Positions 8,311 to 17,265 are shown, numbered from the stretch's first letter. The stretch: 56,728 bases of DNA from Ignavibacteria bacterium (GCA_030835085.1 JAUQWQ010000038.1:1-56728); one strand, 5' to 3'. The notes: generated by a model not told the origin, from the letters alone. A program made the numbers and translations.

Positions 8311-9582
8311 TTATTTAATTTTGTGCTTGCCTGTAACAATGAATGAAATTAAAGATTCTCGAAATTCTTTAATATAATGTATTTCATCCATAGCCATATC
8401 AATTGCCTTATCTATTTTTGTAAATTCTTCATCTAATAACTTTACAATAGCATTTTGAACAGTAATTGGTGGCACTAATGAATACATTCTTTTAAAATCC
8501 ACGTATCTGAGCGGTATTTGACCATCTGCGATACCATAAGAAAAACATTCGATATACTCTTTATAAAATTGTGTTTTAAACAAATAATAATAAAACTTTA
8601 AATTAATTTGTTTTGGTTCTCTCGGCCTTAATACCGTACATGCAGGACTAACTATGCCATTTAGGTTACTAACTCCACAAGATCCTTGTCTGAACCGCAT
8701 ACTATAGACAAAATCCCCTTTTTGAACATATAGGTATTTAGATTTGTCCAATGTTGAAGAATCTCTTTTTTCTGAATCTAATTGTCTAATAATTCCTTTT
8801 CCAATTGTAACTGAAAGTAATTCTGCATCAGGTCTATTTCTCTCTACAATTTCTTTAAAAATTGCAATATTAGGCAATACTTGCCAATCGGAATTTATAT
8901 TTCCTAACCAAGCTATATGAGACAATCTTAATTTTGACACATTATTGAGACCAACCCTAGTATATAATTCTTGAAACGACTTTTTTTTCTCTTTCAATAA
9001 TGAAATCAAATCTTCTTTCTTTACGATATACTCTTCGATTTCACTATTTTTTCTATCTAAGTAATCAACAATTTCATCTTGTACGTGAATTGGAGGTACT
9101 ATGCTGTACATTCGCTTAAAGTCTGTGTACCTTAAACTCAATTGGTCATCTACAATACCATAAGAAAATCTTTTGCTGTAATTATTATAGAATCTTGTTC
9201 TAAACAAATAATGGAAAAACTTTGAGTTTAATTTATGTTTCGGTTTCAATATTACATAAGCAGGACTAGTAATACCTCTGTAATTGCTGTATCCAACTGC
9301 TCCTTGCCACATTCTCATTTTATTGTATGCAATATCACCTTCTTTTATTAATTTATAATTGCTCTTATCTTCGTTACTACTGTCCTTTTTAACTTCTATT
9401 TCCTTTTGTTTGATTATGCCATTCGAAATAGTAACCGATAAGAGCTCTTCATTAGTAAATCCACGTTCAATTCGTTCCTCGTATATGGCGATATTCGGCA
9501 ATAGTTGCCAACCAACAGGTAATCTTTTCACATAATCATAATTTTCTTGTTTAATATTGTAATATTTTAAATAGGTTACCAT
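8311..9582 (-). CDS. hsdS: Type I R-M specificity subunit with two similar TRDs
   Basis: HsdS determines the DNA target for methylation and cleavage. The 423-residue chain has two half-subunits. Their target-recognition domains are clearly alike: GWQLLPNIAIYEERIERG against DWQVLPNIAIFKEIVERN, ELLSVTISNGIIKQ against ELLSVTIGKGIIRQ, and GITSPAYVILKP against GIVSPACTVLRP, followed by FSYGIVDDQLSLRYTDFKRM against FSYGIADGQIPLRYVDFKRM. A helical spacer (EEYIVKKEDLISLLKEKKKS) separates them. Most HsdS proteins have unrelated TRDs, so this one probably recognises two identical or nearly identical half-sites. Its ATG overlaps the hsdM stop by one base (TAATG). Confidence 0.93.
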   Translation of the reverse strand: MVTYLKYYNIKQENYDYVKRLPVGWQLLPNIAIYEERIERGFTNEELLSVTISNGIIKQKEIEVKKDSSNEDKSNYKLIKEGDIAYNKMRMWQGAVGYSNYRGITSPAYVILKPKHKLNSKFFHYLFRTRFYNNYSKRFSYGIVDDQLSLRYTDFKRMYSIVPPIHVQDEIVDYLDRKNSEIEEYIVKKEDLISLLKEKKKSFQELYTRVGLNNVSKLRLSHIAWLGNINSDWQVLPNIAIFKEIVERNRPDAELLSVTIGKGIIRQLDSEKRDSSTLDKSKYLYVQKGDFVYSMRFRQGSCGVSNLNGIVSPACTVLRPREPKQINLKFYYYLFKTQFYKEYIECFSYGIADGQIPLRYVDFKRMYSLVPPITVQNAIVKLLDEEFTKIDKAIDMAMDEIHYIKEFRESLISFIVTGKHKIK

Positions 9583-11759
9583 TATTCCTTAATAATTTTA
9601 TGAAGTATTCCTTCAGTTTCTCTTTCAATTTTGATTATATCCTTAATAATAGTTTTCAAACTGCGGGGTTCTTCATAATTATGAAAATATCTTGTAAATG
9701 AAATCTCATACCCTTTAAGTGTTCTATTTTCATCTATCCAAGCATCAGGTACGTGTTGTAATACTTCTCTTATAAAAAAATGATTTATATCTTGATCTAA
9801 AGGTACTTTCTCGATATCTCTTAAATCACTGTCTGTTTCGTATATTATTGCTCCATTTCCATCAATCTTTTTAATCACTCTTTCAGCGTTTTCATTTTTC
9901 CAGCTAATTCGTTCTAAAATATACTTTTGTTCGGTCGGTTCAATCTGTAATTTTTTAGACTTAACTATCTCTCTAACTAAATTTGTCAAGTGATTATAGT
10001 CATTATGTTGTTTATCACTAATAAAATTTGCCAGTAACATAGCTTTTTGCATTAATTTCAAATGCATATCCCAGTTTTCTTGTTTTAATAGTCTAGTCTT
10101 ATCATTTGGCTTAAGTTTTATTTCATTTTTATTCAAATAATTTTCGATTTCACTCTTAAATTTATTGACTTTTTTATAGACTTCATCTCCAAATTGACTA
10201 TAAATCCACTGCATCTCATTTATCAAGTTCTTATCATAGCGTATATTCTGTATTGCTTTACTTGTAAATTTCGAAGACAATCTCAATGGTCTTTCAACAA
10301 TAATCCTATTGTATCCAAAAAATTCGTTTGGGTAAATTTTCGAAATATCAGTTTCAACAAAATTTAAATACAGATTTGTAATTTCTTTTATATGTTCTTT
10401 CGTCATTTCGCAATTTTTCTTCCCCAAATTTTTTCTTAATTTTTCATATAAATTTATTGCATTTATTAACTGTACTTTACCTTTTCTATTATCTGTTTTT
10501 TTGTTAGATATTATCCAAACGTATGTTGGTATCCCAGTGTTGTAAAAAATATTAAGTGGCAATGCTATTATGCATTCTAATAAATCACTTTCAATGATAT
10601 ATTTCCTGATTTCACTTTCTCCGCTCCCTGCTTCACCGGTAAACAATGCAGATCCATTGTGTACACTCGCAATTCTACTACCTAATTTTGTATCAAATTT
10701 GATTTTGCTGATCATATTCATAAGAAAAAGCAATTGACCATCTGAAATTGTCGGTAGCCCTATTTGAAACCTTGGGTCCTTTATAATTTCATTATCTTTT
10801 TTGCCCCTATCAATAACAATAGAATCTTCATCTAATTTCCAGGTTTTTCCATATGGTGGATTTGATAGCATAAAATCAAAATGGAGATGCGAGAATCCAT
10901 CCTTTGAAAGGGTAGAACCATACTTAATATTATTTGCGTTCTCACCTTTTATTAACATATCACTGGTGCAAATGGCATAAGTTTCAGGATTGACTTCTTG
11001 TCCATACAATAGAAAATTTGCTTTTCTTTCTGTTAATTCCAATGCATACTGTTCAGCTTCTGTTAACATTCCTCCAGAGCCGCACGCAGGATCATAAATT
11101 AAATACGCACCTTTCTTTATACTATCTTTAACTGGAGTAAATAACAAGTGTGTCATTAACCTAATAATCTCACGTGGAGTAAAATGCTCTCCAGCTTCTT
11201 CATTATTTTCTTCGTTAAATTTTCTTATCAATTCTTCAAAAACATATCCCATTCCATGATTTGTAAGAGGAGGCAATATATTGCCTTTACTATTTTTTGC
11301 TTCTTTTGTGCTTAGATTAATCTCTTTTGAAGTAAATTTGTCAATTAAAGCAAAAGTTATCTCAGCCTCGCGCATTGTTTGAAGCTGATTTCTTAACTTA
11401 AATTTACTTATTATTTCCTGTATATTAGGACTATATCCATCCAGATACGCTCCTAAATTACTGTTTATATTGTAGGCATCATTTAACAGATTATCTAAAG
11501 TGAATTTTGAAGTGTTCCAAAAAGGATATCCAGTAATATTTTGTAATGCTGATTTATCATCTATATTTTGGTTGTCCATAAAAAGACTGGCTTCAATTAC
11601 CTTTTCTTTTGTTCCAACTAACAAAACATCTAACCGCCTCAATACTGTAAATGGAAGTATGATGTCTCTATATTTACCTCTGACAAACACATCTCTTAAG
11701 ACATCATCTGCAATACTCCAGATGAAACTAACTATTTGATTATGTACTTTATTATTCAA
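9582..11759 (-). CDS. hsdM: Type I DNA methyltransferase M subunit, long form
   Basis: HsdM transfers a methyl group from SAM to adenine N6 and forms the core complex with HsdS. The 725-residue protein has the helical N-terminal domain (1-150), then EHFTP (191-195), SAM-binding DPACGSGG (223-230) and catalytic NPPY (300-303), the gamma-type N6-adenine methylase order. It is about 200 residues longer than the usual 500-550; the extra C-terminal part (from about 520) is helical with an ending around EGILHKIIKE. The start is TTG at 11757-11759; no good ATG lies nearby. First gene of the hsdM-hsdS-hsdR-PLD operon. Confidence 0.93.
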   Translation of the reverse strand: MNNKVHNQIVSFIWSIADDVLRDVFVRGKYRDIILPFTVLRRLDVLLVGTKEKVIEASLFMDNQNIDDKSALQNITGYPFWNTSKFTLDNLLNDAYNINSNLGAYLDGYSPNIQEIISKFKLRNQLQTMREAEITFALIDKFTSKEINLSTKEAKNSKGNILPPLTNHGMGYVFEELIRKFNEENNEEAGEHFTPREIIRLMTHLLFTPVKDSIKKGAYLIYDPACGSGGMLTEAEQYALELTERKANFLLYGQEVNPETYAICTSDMLIKGENANNIKYGSTLSKDGFSHLHFDFMLSNPPYGKTWKLDEDSIVIDRGKKDNEIIKDPRFQIGLPTISDGQLLFLMNMISKIKFDTKLGSRIASVHNGSALFTGEAGSGESEIRKYIIESDLLECIIALPLNIFYNTGIPTYVWIISNKKTDNRKGKVQLINAINLYEKLRKNLGKKNCEMTKEHIKEITNLYLNFVETDISKIYPNEFFGYNRIIVERPLRLSSKFTSKAIQNIRYDKNLINEMQWIYSQFGDEVYKKVNKFKSEIENYLNKNEIKLKPNDKTRLLKQENWDMHLKLMQKAMLLANFISDKQHNDYNHLTNLVREIVKSKKLQIEPTEQKYILERISWKNENAERVIKKIDGNGAIIYETDSDLRDIEKVPLDQDINHFFIREVLQHVPDAWIDENRTLKGYEISFTRYFHNYEEPRSLKTIIKDIIKIERETEGILHKIIKE

Positions 11760-11846
11760 TTTATAATATTTTGTAATTGCAAAAGTAATTAATCCTCTAA
11801 ATTACCAATAAGTTAATATAAAGTAAACGGTTAAGGATATGGATAT

Positions 11847-11879
11847 AAAAAAAGGGGGCCGTATGGTATACGCCCCCTT
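11847..11879 (-). terminator. Intrinsic terminator of the 11935-12150 gene
   Basis: On the minus strand, the stem caaggggg/cccccttt-like arms (plus-strand ggggg at 854-858 pairing with ccccc at 873-877, extended by AA/TT) is followed by a run of seven T. It lies 56 bp past the stop of the small gene at 11935 and about 90 bp before the hsdM start, so it would insulate the R-M operon from upstream transcription. Confidence 0.8.
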
Positions 11880-11934
11880 GGGTATTAGTACTCTTTTACG
11901 AGCTGCACTCAAACCAATTTAACTATTTTCCTGT

Positions 11935-12150
11935 TTAATCATTTTCGTTTTTGGTATCGCTTGAGTCTTCTTCAAACTTAGGGTTATCAAGCTTTCCGTT
12001 TTCATCATACCCGGCTTTCCTGGTGTCATCGGTTTTTTGGGGTGACTCGCTGATAGCTTTTCTTTTTTGCTCTTCACTGATCTTGTTATTGTTGGGGTCA
12101 ACGGGTGAGTTTGGCTCGCTGGTTTGATTTGATTTGGTTTTTTCAGGCAT
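11935..12150 (-). CDS. Small hydrophilic, probably disordered protein
   Basis: This 71-residue protein (start MPEKTKSNQTSEPNSPVDPN) is made almost only of Asp, Glu, Lys, Ser, Asn and Pro, with no hydrophobic core and no cysteine. It must be intrinsically disordered; I recognise no family. The frame is supported by a good terminator 56 bp downstream on the same strand and by an ATG start. An overlapping frame on the same strand (11919-12101) has a less protein-like composition. Cytoplasmic small acidic proteins of this sort are common in Bacteroidota-type genomes with unknown function. Confidence 0.5.
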   Translation of the reverse strand: MPEKTKSNQTSEPNSPVDPNNNKISEEQKRKAISESPQKTDDTRKAGYDENGKLDNPKFEEDSSDTKNEND

Positions 12151-12445
12151 GTTGGCTGTATTTAAGTTAGTATTGATATATACTATAACATTGGCTAATA
12201 GCCCAGGGTTTTCCTGACGCCCCGGAGGTGCGTCTCTACACTAATTCCCATCCGTCAGAGCCGGACCTGCGACATGTCATCGCCATCTGCCGGAGCAGAC
12301 AAGAATCCGGTCCTTCGGCCTAAATCCTATGTAAGACCTCCCCTAAATCCCCTCCTTGGTAAGGAGGGGACTTAAAGGCAAAAAGCAAAAAACAGATTGT
12401 CTCCCCCTTACCAAGGGGGAGTGGGCTTTAGCCCGAGGGGGTCGT
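12151..12445. repeat. Repeat mosaic between small ORF and CapA gene
   Basis: Contains an inverted copy of the block 'gtcagagccggacc' (about 12247-12275), 'aagaatccggtccttcggcc' (12300-12319), a copy of the 'cctcccctaaatcccctcc' repeat (about 12333-12374) and a hairpin 'ccccttaccaaggggg' joined to 'gggctttagccc' (12403-12435). These are the same families as at 2290-3694. No gene seen. Confidence 0.8.
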
Positions 12446-13564
12446 TCACTTCTTAGAAATTTTGCCGTCGGGGGAGATTTCTATGCCTGTTTCGGGGAAA
12501 TCGTTTTGTGTCATCCTGCTCATGAGCTCTACAGCCTCGTAACTATCATCAAACACAGGGAAGCCGCGCCTTATCTGCTTGAATGGGAAGATGCGCCCGT
12601 GGGAAAAATCGCCGGACTTTGTAATGTACAATTTTAACACCGGGGCTAAACCAAGGTTACCGCTTAAGCCAAACTTACCGTATGTGCAAAAGTTACCCAG
12701 CGAGTACGCGATGAACTTATCTTTGTAAAGCTCAACTCCGCGCGGCACATGTGGTCCGTGCCCGAAAACAATATCAGCGCCTGCGTCAATCATCTCATGC
12801 GCAAATTCGTAACAGTTGCCTCTATCCTCGCCCAGGTAAAACTCACGTTTGCGGTTTACGTGTGTAGCGCCGCTGCCCTCGGCTCCCCCATGGAAAGCCA
12901 CAATAACAATATCACACTCTTTCTTCAGGTCACTTACAATTTTGGCGGCCTTTTTATGATCATTGATGCTCAGTGTTCCTGTATTCGGCGCAAATCCGGT
13001 TAATCCGAATTTAATGCCATCCTTAACAAATACCGCAGTTGGCGCGGTTATTTGCCCGGCATATTTTATGCCGTAGTGTTTAAGCGTGTTTTGCGTTGAG
13101 GTGCGTCCAATATCACCCATATCCCCGCTGTGATTGTTGGCAAGGTTCATCATATCAAACCCGGCATCTTTTATATATCCCGCGTAATGCTCCGGCATTC
13201 TGAATGCCACGCAGTTATCGGGGTTGGCGCACACTTTCGGAGTGCCGCCTTTATCAAGCAATGTGCCTTCAAGGTTGCCAATGGTCACATCGGCTATTTC
13301 AAGGAATTCCTTCGCTTCGCTGAGTATATCCGCGCCATCGTTGGGCGGCAACGATGCCGCCGAGGGGTAGTTTGTCCCCAGCATCATATCCCCCACCATG
13401 ATTATGGAGTAAACAGAATCGGAGCTGGTGGTGTTTTCAATTACATTCTTATCTTTGGATTTTTCGTCAATGTTATTAAGGGTCTTTTGTTTATTATCAG
13501 GATTACATCCTGATGCAATCAGCAAAATTATTACAAGCGTAAACGAGGAAAAAAGTTTATTCAC
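12446..13564 (-). CDS. CapA-family lipoprotein (metallophosphatase-like)
   Basis: CapA/PgsA-type proteins belong to the calcineurin-like phosphoesterase group and act at the cell surface; some take part in poly-gamma-glutamate export, most are uncharacterised. The 372-residue protein starts with a lipoprotein signal (MNKLFSSFTLVIILLIASGC, Cys 20). Family motifs in order: MVGDMMLGTNYP near residue 56, TIGNLEGTL, NLANNHSGDMG, AFHGGAEGSG and VFGHGPHVPRG, which supply the metal-binding Asp, Asn and His residues. The start is GTG at 13562-13564. It stands between repeat-rich gaps, apparently monocistronic. The domain is complete, but without a pgsBC-like neighbour its substrate remains unknown. 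Confidence 0.87.
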   Translation of the reverse strand: MNKLFSSFTLVIILLIASGCNPDNKQKTLNNIDEKSKDKNVIENTTSSDSVYSIIMVGDMMLGTNYPSAASLPPNDGADILSEAKEFLEIADVTIGNLEGTLLDKGGTPKVCANPDNCVAFRMPEHYAGYIKDAGFDMMNLANNHSGDMGDIGRTSTQNTLKHYGIKYAGQITAPTAVFVKDGIKFGLTGFAPNTGTLSINDHKKAAKIVSDLKKECDIVIVAFHGGAEGSGATHVNRKREFYLGEDRGNCYEFAHEMIDAGADIVFGHGPHVPRGVELYKDKFIAYSLGNFCTYGKFGLSGNLGLAPVLKLYITKSGDFSHGRIFPFKQIRRGFPVFDDSYEAVELMSRMTQNDFPETGIEISPDGKISKK

Positions 13565-13831
13565 AGGTATATGTTCGATTTATATTCCATTTAATGCTTT
13601 GTAAGTCCTCCAAGTGTCAGAGTCAGTCCTCTTATGTAAGACCTCCCCTAAATCCCCTCCTTGGTAAGGAGGGGACTTAAAATCGAAAAACAGAACTCTT
13701 ATTGTCTCCCCTCTGTCAGAGCCAGATCTACGACTTACCAAGCCGAAGGACTGCCCCAGCATGTTGGGAGTGTCCGGCAGCTGCCGGACGAGGGCTACGC
13801 CTTGCTGAGCGAAGCTAAGAAAGGGGTCGCT
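13565..13831. repeat. Repeat mosaic upstream of CapA gene
   Basis: Holds a copy of the 'cctcccctaaatcccctcc' repeat (about 13636-13680), an inverted 'ctgtcagagccagatctacg' block (13716-13735), 'gccgaaggactgcccc' (13741-13757) and a TCCGGCAGCTGCCGGA palindrome at about 13772-13788. The capA promoter must lie in or beside these repeats. No gene seen. Confidence 0.75.
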
Positions 13832-14203
13832 TTATTTAACAGCCAATTCTTCTATCTTTTTCTTTAAACTCTCTATAACATTCTCAAGGGTTTCATAAAT
13901 TTCGGTATTTGTAAATCTTATAAATTGAATATTAAGCGGTCGAATTTCATCTTCTCTACTTCTGTCATATTCTAATTCTTCAACTGTTTGATGAGTAACT
14001 CCGTCAACTTCAATAGCTAATTTTAGTTCAGTGCAATAAAAGTCAACGACATATGCTCCAATTCCAAATTGTCTCCGAAATTTGAATCCAAGAATCTTTC
14101 TGTTTTTTATCTCGTCCCAAAGTATTGCTTCAGCTTTGGTCATATTATTTCGAAGCGTTTTCCTTTTTTCGTAATCTATTTTCCTGTTGTAGATTTTGCC
14201 CAT
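13832..14203 (-). CDS. DUF559-type endonuclease-like protein
   Basis: DUF559 proteins are compact Vsr-like relatives of the PD-(D/E)xK nucleases. The 123-residue chain has the family pattern: NNMTKAEAILWDEIKNRKI, then GFKFRRQFGIGAYVVDFYC, where the Asp of VVDFYC, and KLAIEVDGVTH with its Glu and Asp, are the expected metal-binding residues, then RDEI-like and IQFIRFTNTEI. It ends in a helix rich in Lys and Glu. The length is normal. DUF559 genes are widely spread and often solitary, as here between two repeat clusters; a DNA-repair or mobile-element role is guessed in the family but not shown. Confidence 0.88.
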   Translation of the reverse strand: MGKIYNRKIDYEKRKTLRNNMTKAEAILWDEIKNRKILGFKFRRQFGIGAYVVDFYCTELKLAIEVDGVTHQTVEELEYDRSREDEIRPLNIQFIRFTNTEIYETLENVIESLKKKIEELAVK

Positions 14204-14381
14204 GTTAATATCTGCTTCTCAGACTTCCTCCGTCAAAGCTGGTTCTGCGATTTAAATCTTTCGTAAGACCTCCCCTAAATCCCCTCCTTGGTAAGGAGCG
14301 GACTTTGAAAAGCAAACTATTGCAAACTTATTGTCTCCCCCTTACCAAGGGGGAGTGTCCGGCAGCTGCCGGACGAGGGGG
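14204..14381. repeat. Repeat cluster downstream of lgt
   Basis: Contains 'cctcccctaaatcccctcc' (about 14268-14304), 'cccccttaccaaggggg' (14336-14353) fused to a TCCGGCAGCTGCCGGA palindrome (14356-14372). The lgt stop follows directly, so the right-hand hairpin may also serve as its terminator. Confidence 0.75.
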
Positions 14382-15263
14382 TCATTTTGTCGTTTTCTTC
14401 TGCGGTTTGCCGGTGACTTTTGCTTTTTCCATAAATGTTGTAGGCTTACGGTAATATAAAAATACGCCGATGCCTATAAGGACTACTGAAATAAGCTGCG
14501 CTTCTGAGAGTCCGAACATGTAACGCGGATTTAAGCGGATGAACTCAACCAATAGCCTGGATGCACCCGAGAGCATTAAGTACAGCCCGAAGAGTTTTCC
14601 ATCACCCAGAAACACGCTGCGCTTTTTCCACAGCAGCCAGAAGATGAGCCCGCCGATGATGAACTCATACATTGGTGTGGGGTGGCATAGAGTGTTATCC
14701 GGCACTACGCCGCCAAACTTGGCGGCAATATCGCTTCCGCGGAAAGCTACTGATGGCGGGAGCGTACCCTTGGAGTAATCGGTGCCCCACGGTACCCATG
14801 ACATGAACTCCGATACCGGCAAGCCGTAGTCGCCATCACCTGAAAGGTGACAGCCTACCCTTGCGATGCCGTAACCTATTGCAAGTGATGGAGCTGCCGC
14901 ATCGCATACGCGGAGGAACGGTACCTTTTTAACCCTTGTGTAAATGTAAATAAGCGCTGTTGCGAGGATAAGTCCGCCATAGAACGTTAAACCAGCGGGC
15001 GAAAATAATCCTTCGGTAGAAAATATCTGCGATGCCGGCATACTGGAAAATGATTTCCATTCTTCGATGACATAGAGGAGCTTCGAGCCGATGACTCCCC
15101 CAACCAGCGCGAGGAATGTTATGTTAACGGCTGCGCCTTCATCAAGCTTTTTGCGCTTGAACTCGCGCTGCAAAAGCCAGCTTGCCACAATAAAACAAAT
15201 ACCAAGCATTAAGCCGTAGCTGTAAACAGGTATCGGCCCCAGTTGAAATAGTTTAGGAATCAT
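14382..15263 (-). CDS. lgt: Prolipoprotein diacylglyceryl transferase
   Basis: Lgt transfers diacylglycerol from phosphatidylglycerol to the lipobox cysteine of prolipoproteins, the first step of lipoprotein maturation in the inner membrane. The 293-residue protein has about seven membrane helices. Signature residues are in YGIARVGCHLSGDGDYGLP, the Arg-containing Lgt motif, and in CHPTPMYEFIIG, with YSYGLMLGICF at the N-terminus. The ATG overlaps the preceding gene by 11 bp, so it is co-transcribed with hisS and the 139-residue gene. Several lipoprotein substrates are encoded in this window (1831, 12446, 55524). The C-terminus ends in a basic tail KPQKKTTK. Confidence 0.96.
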   Translation of the reverse strand: MIPKLFQLGPIPVYSYGLMLGICFIVASWLLQREFKRKKLDEGAAVNITFLALVGGVIGSKLLYVIEEWKSFSSMPASQIFSTEGLFSPAGLTFYGGLILATALIYIYTRVKKVPFLRVCDAAAPSLAIGYGIARVGCHLSGDGDYGLPVSEFMSWVPWGTDYSKGTLPPSVAFRGSDIAAKFGGVVPDNTLCHPTPMYEFIIGGLIFWLLWKKRSVFLGDGKLFGLYLMLSGASRLLVEFIRLNPRYMFGLSEAQLISVVLIGIGVFLYYRKPTTFMEKAKVTGKPQKKTTK

Positions 15264-15672
15264 AATCTGAGATAATTTCTATAAAACTTTTTTTGGATAG
15301 ATGCGATAGCTTCACGGGCTCTGATTTTGACCGTTGAATTGCAAGCCTGAACTTCGTTTTATCTGAATCCTTCTTATCGATGGTTACACAGTACTCGGTA
15401 AGCTTGTAATCATAGAGCCTGTATTCATATCCCGCGGTACCGCTTGACGAGAGATCTCCCACCGGGGCTGTAAAGCCCAGGATATTGAAGAAAATATTCT
15501 TATCCTCCACCCTGTTATCCATTTTGAGGATATACTGGAATGTCAGAAATTCTTTCGTGGTCTGAAACCGGAATGAAATGTAATCTTTCTTCTTAACTTC
15601 ATCATGCTCCTTAGAGATATTAAGGACATATTCAAATTTTTTTGGCGGCGGTTTAACTTTTTTAGTACGCAC
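15253..15672 (-). CDS. Conserved-looking hypothetical protein between hisS and lgt
   Basis: This 139-residue protein starts with GTG at 15670-15672, directly after the hisS stop, and its end overlaps lgt by 11 bp, so it sits in a tight hisS-X-lgt operon. The N-terminus is strongly basic (MRTKKVKPPPKKFEYVLNIS); the rest alternates polar and hydrophobic residues in a way expected for a beta-sandwich (KDYISFRFQTTKEFLTFQYI, YEYRLYDYKLTEYCVTID). No signal peptide or membrane segment is present. I do not recognise a family. The coupling to both neighbours argues that it is genuinely expressed. Confidence 0.7.
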   Translation of the reverse strand: MRTKKVKPPPKKFEYVLNISKEHDEVKKKDYISFRFQTTKEFLTFQYILKMDNRVEDKNIFFNILGFTAPVGDLSSSGTAGYEYRLYDYKLTEYCVTIDKKDSDKTKFRLAIQRSKSEPVKLSHLSKKSFIEIISDYDS

Positions 15673-16923
15673 TTAACTGATGGCCTCCGCAATTTTATCA
15701 AATTCAACTTCACTTTGTGAGCTGTCACTCATATTCTTTAACTGTCCTTTTCCTTTGTTAAGTTCATCTTCACCGAGTATATAAACATATTTCACGCCCA
15801 ATCTGTTCGCGTCGCGCATCTGCGCTTTGAAGCTGCGGTTAAGCATATCGGTTTCACATGCGATATTATTTTTCCGCAGTGCCTGAATCAGCTCAAATGC
15901 TTTATCACGTGCGGCATCGTTCAATGAAATGAAATAGATAACCGGCTTATTGGGCTCACCGAAAGTGAAGCCGTTCTTTTCGGCGACTATCAACACTCGT
16001 TCCAGCCCGCTGCCGAATCCAACACCAGGGCAAGGCTTGCCGCCAAGCTGTTCGATAAGTCCGTCGTACCTTCCTCCGCCGCCCAGGGCGTCCTGAGAGC
16101 CGAGATCTTCGGAGACAAACTCGAATGTGGTATCGGTGTAGTAATCCAGTCCCCGTACAAGGCGGAAATCAACTTCGAGGTTTACCGAAAGTTTGGTGAG
16201 CTCATTTACAACTTTATCAAAGCGGCTGCGTGATTCAGTGCCTAAGTGATCAAGTATCTTAGGGGCTGAATCGGTAATTGTTCTATCGCCGGGATTCTTT
16301 GAGTCAAGTATCCTCAGCGCGTTTGTTTCAAATCTGCGTTTGCTGTCATCGGATAGCGCAGCGAGGTTATCTTTGAGGTAATCGCGAAGCTTAGCAACAT
16401 ATGCGTTTCTTTCATCGGGCTTGCCGATGGAATTTATCTTAACCTTAAAATTATTCACACCGCAGCGGTTGTAGACTTCCTTCGCGAGCAGGATGAGCTC
16501 CACATCAGTGTAGAAGCTATCGCTGCCGAGGATTTCGCCGCCGAACTGAGTATGCTCGCGGTATCTGCCGGCCTGCGGCCGCTCATAGCGGAACATATTT
16601 GTGATGTAATACAATTTGTGCAGGGGCGCATCGTTTAACATCGAGTTTTCCACGAATGCACGCATAACGGGCGCGGTTCCTTCAGGCCTAAGCGTTAATG
16701 AATCGCCGCTTTTGTCATCGAAAGTGTACATTTCCTTGCCAACTATATCGGTATCGGTGCCTACTCCCCTTTTGAAAAGCTCGGTGTACTCAAATGTAGG
16801 TGTGCGGACTTCGGAGAAGTTATATAAAGCGGTAACATCGCGAATGACCTGCTCAGCATAGTGCCATTTGTAAATATCTTTCGGTAATATATCCTTGGTG
16901 CCTTTAGGCTTCCTGAAATTCAT
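15673..16923 (-). CDS. hisS: Histidyl-tRNA synthetase
   Basis: HisRS charges tRNA-His. With the ATG at 16921-16923 the protein has 416 residues (MNFRKPKGTKDILPKDIYKW); a TTG eight codons upstream is less likely. Class II motifs are visible: motif 1 around the RTPTFEYTELFKRGVG segment, motif 2 YYITNMFRYERPQAGRYREH, the histidine-specific LVRGLDYYTDTTFEF and GGGGRYDGLIEQLGG, and motif 3 GVGFGSGLERVLIV. The C-terminal anticodon-binding domain follows. It leads an operon with the hypothetical protein at 15253 and lgt. The divergent hicBA operon begins 115 bp away, so the gap 16924-17037 holds two promoters. Confidence 0.97.
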   Translation of the reverse strand: MNFRKPKGTKDILPKDIYKWHYAEQVIRDVTALYNFSEVRTPTFEYTELFKRGVGTDTDIVGKEMYTFDDKSGDSLTLRPEGTAPVMRAFVENSMLNDAPLHKLYYITNMFRYERPQAGRYREHTQFGGEILGSDSFYTDVELILLAKEVYNRCGVNNFKVKINSIGKPDERNAYVAKLRDYLKDNLAALSDDSKRRFETNALRILDSKNPGDRTITDSAPKILDHLGTESRSRFDKVVNELTKLSVNLEVDFRLVRGLDYYTDTTFEFVSEDLGSQDALGGGGRYDGLIEQLGGKPCPGVGFGSGLERVLIVAEKNGFTFGEPNKPVIYFISLNDAARDKAFELIQALRKNNIACETDMLNRSFKAQMRDANRLGVKYVYILGEDELNKGKGQLKNMSDSSQSEVEFDKIAEAIS

Positions 16924-17037
16924 TATATCCTTTAAATTATCACGCAATATAATTTTCTAAATCGGCAAAATCTATGAAAATCAGCAATAAATAAATGAAT
17001 TTTCTAAAATCTTAAATAGTGTTATATTTAAAACAAT

Positions 17038-17265
17038 ATGACAAAACAATTTAAAATAGTTGTAGAAAAACACGAAGACGGGTATGTTGCATATCCTATC
17101 GGAATTGATGGTGTAATTCTGGGTCAGGGTAATACTTATGATGAAGCGTTAACTGATGTAAAGTCAGCAATACGTTTTCATATTGATACTTTTGGCTCAA
17201 ACTCAATTTCGAATGATAATGATGTTATTGAAGCTTATTTAACCGAAACCGGTATTGAGATATAA
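17038..17265 (+). CDS. hicB: HicB-like antitoxin
   Basis: HicB antitoxins neutralise the HicA mRNA interferase and repress their own operon. The 75-residue chain has the HicB partial RNase H fold: KFKIVVEKHEDGYVAYPIGI, then GQGNTYDEALTDVKSAIRFH, the hallmark EAL..(V/I)..AI helix. The C-terminal end is short and carries no obvious helix-turn-helix or ribbon-helix-helix DNA-binding domain, so autoregulation, if any, may need the complex. Its stop and the hicA ATG share one base (TAATG), so the two are translationally coupled. The order antitoxin-toxin is the less common one for hicAB but is known. Confidence 0.9.
   Translation: MTKQFKIVVEKHEDGYVAYPIGIDGVILGQGNTYDEALTDVKSAIRFHIDTFGSNSISNDNDVIEAYLTETGIEI

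Noticed and set aside
12356-12637. Plus-strand open frame over the CapA gene end
   Set aside because: Repeat-derived start and antisense to a well-supported gene.
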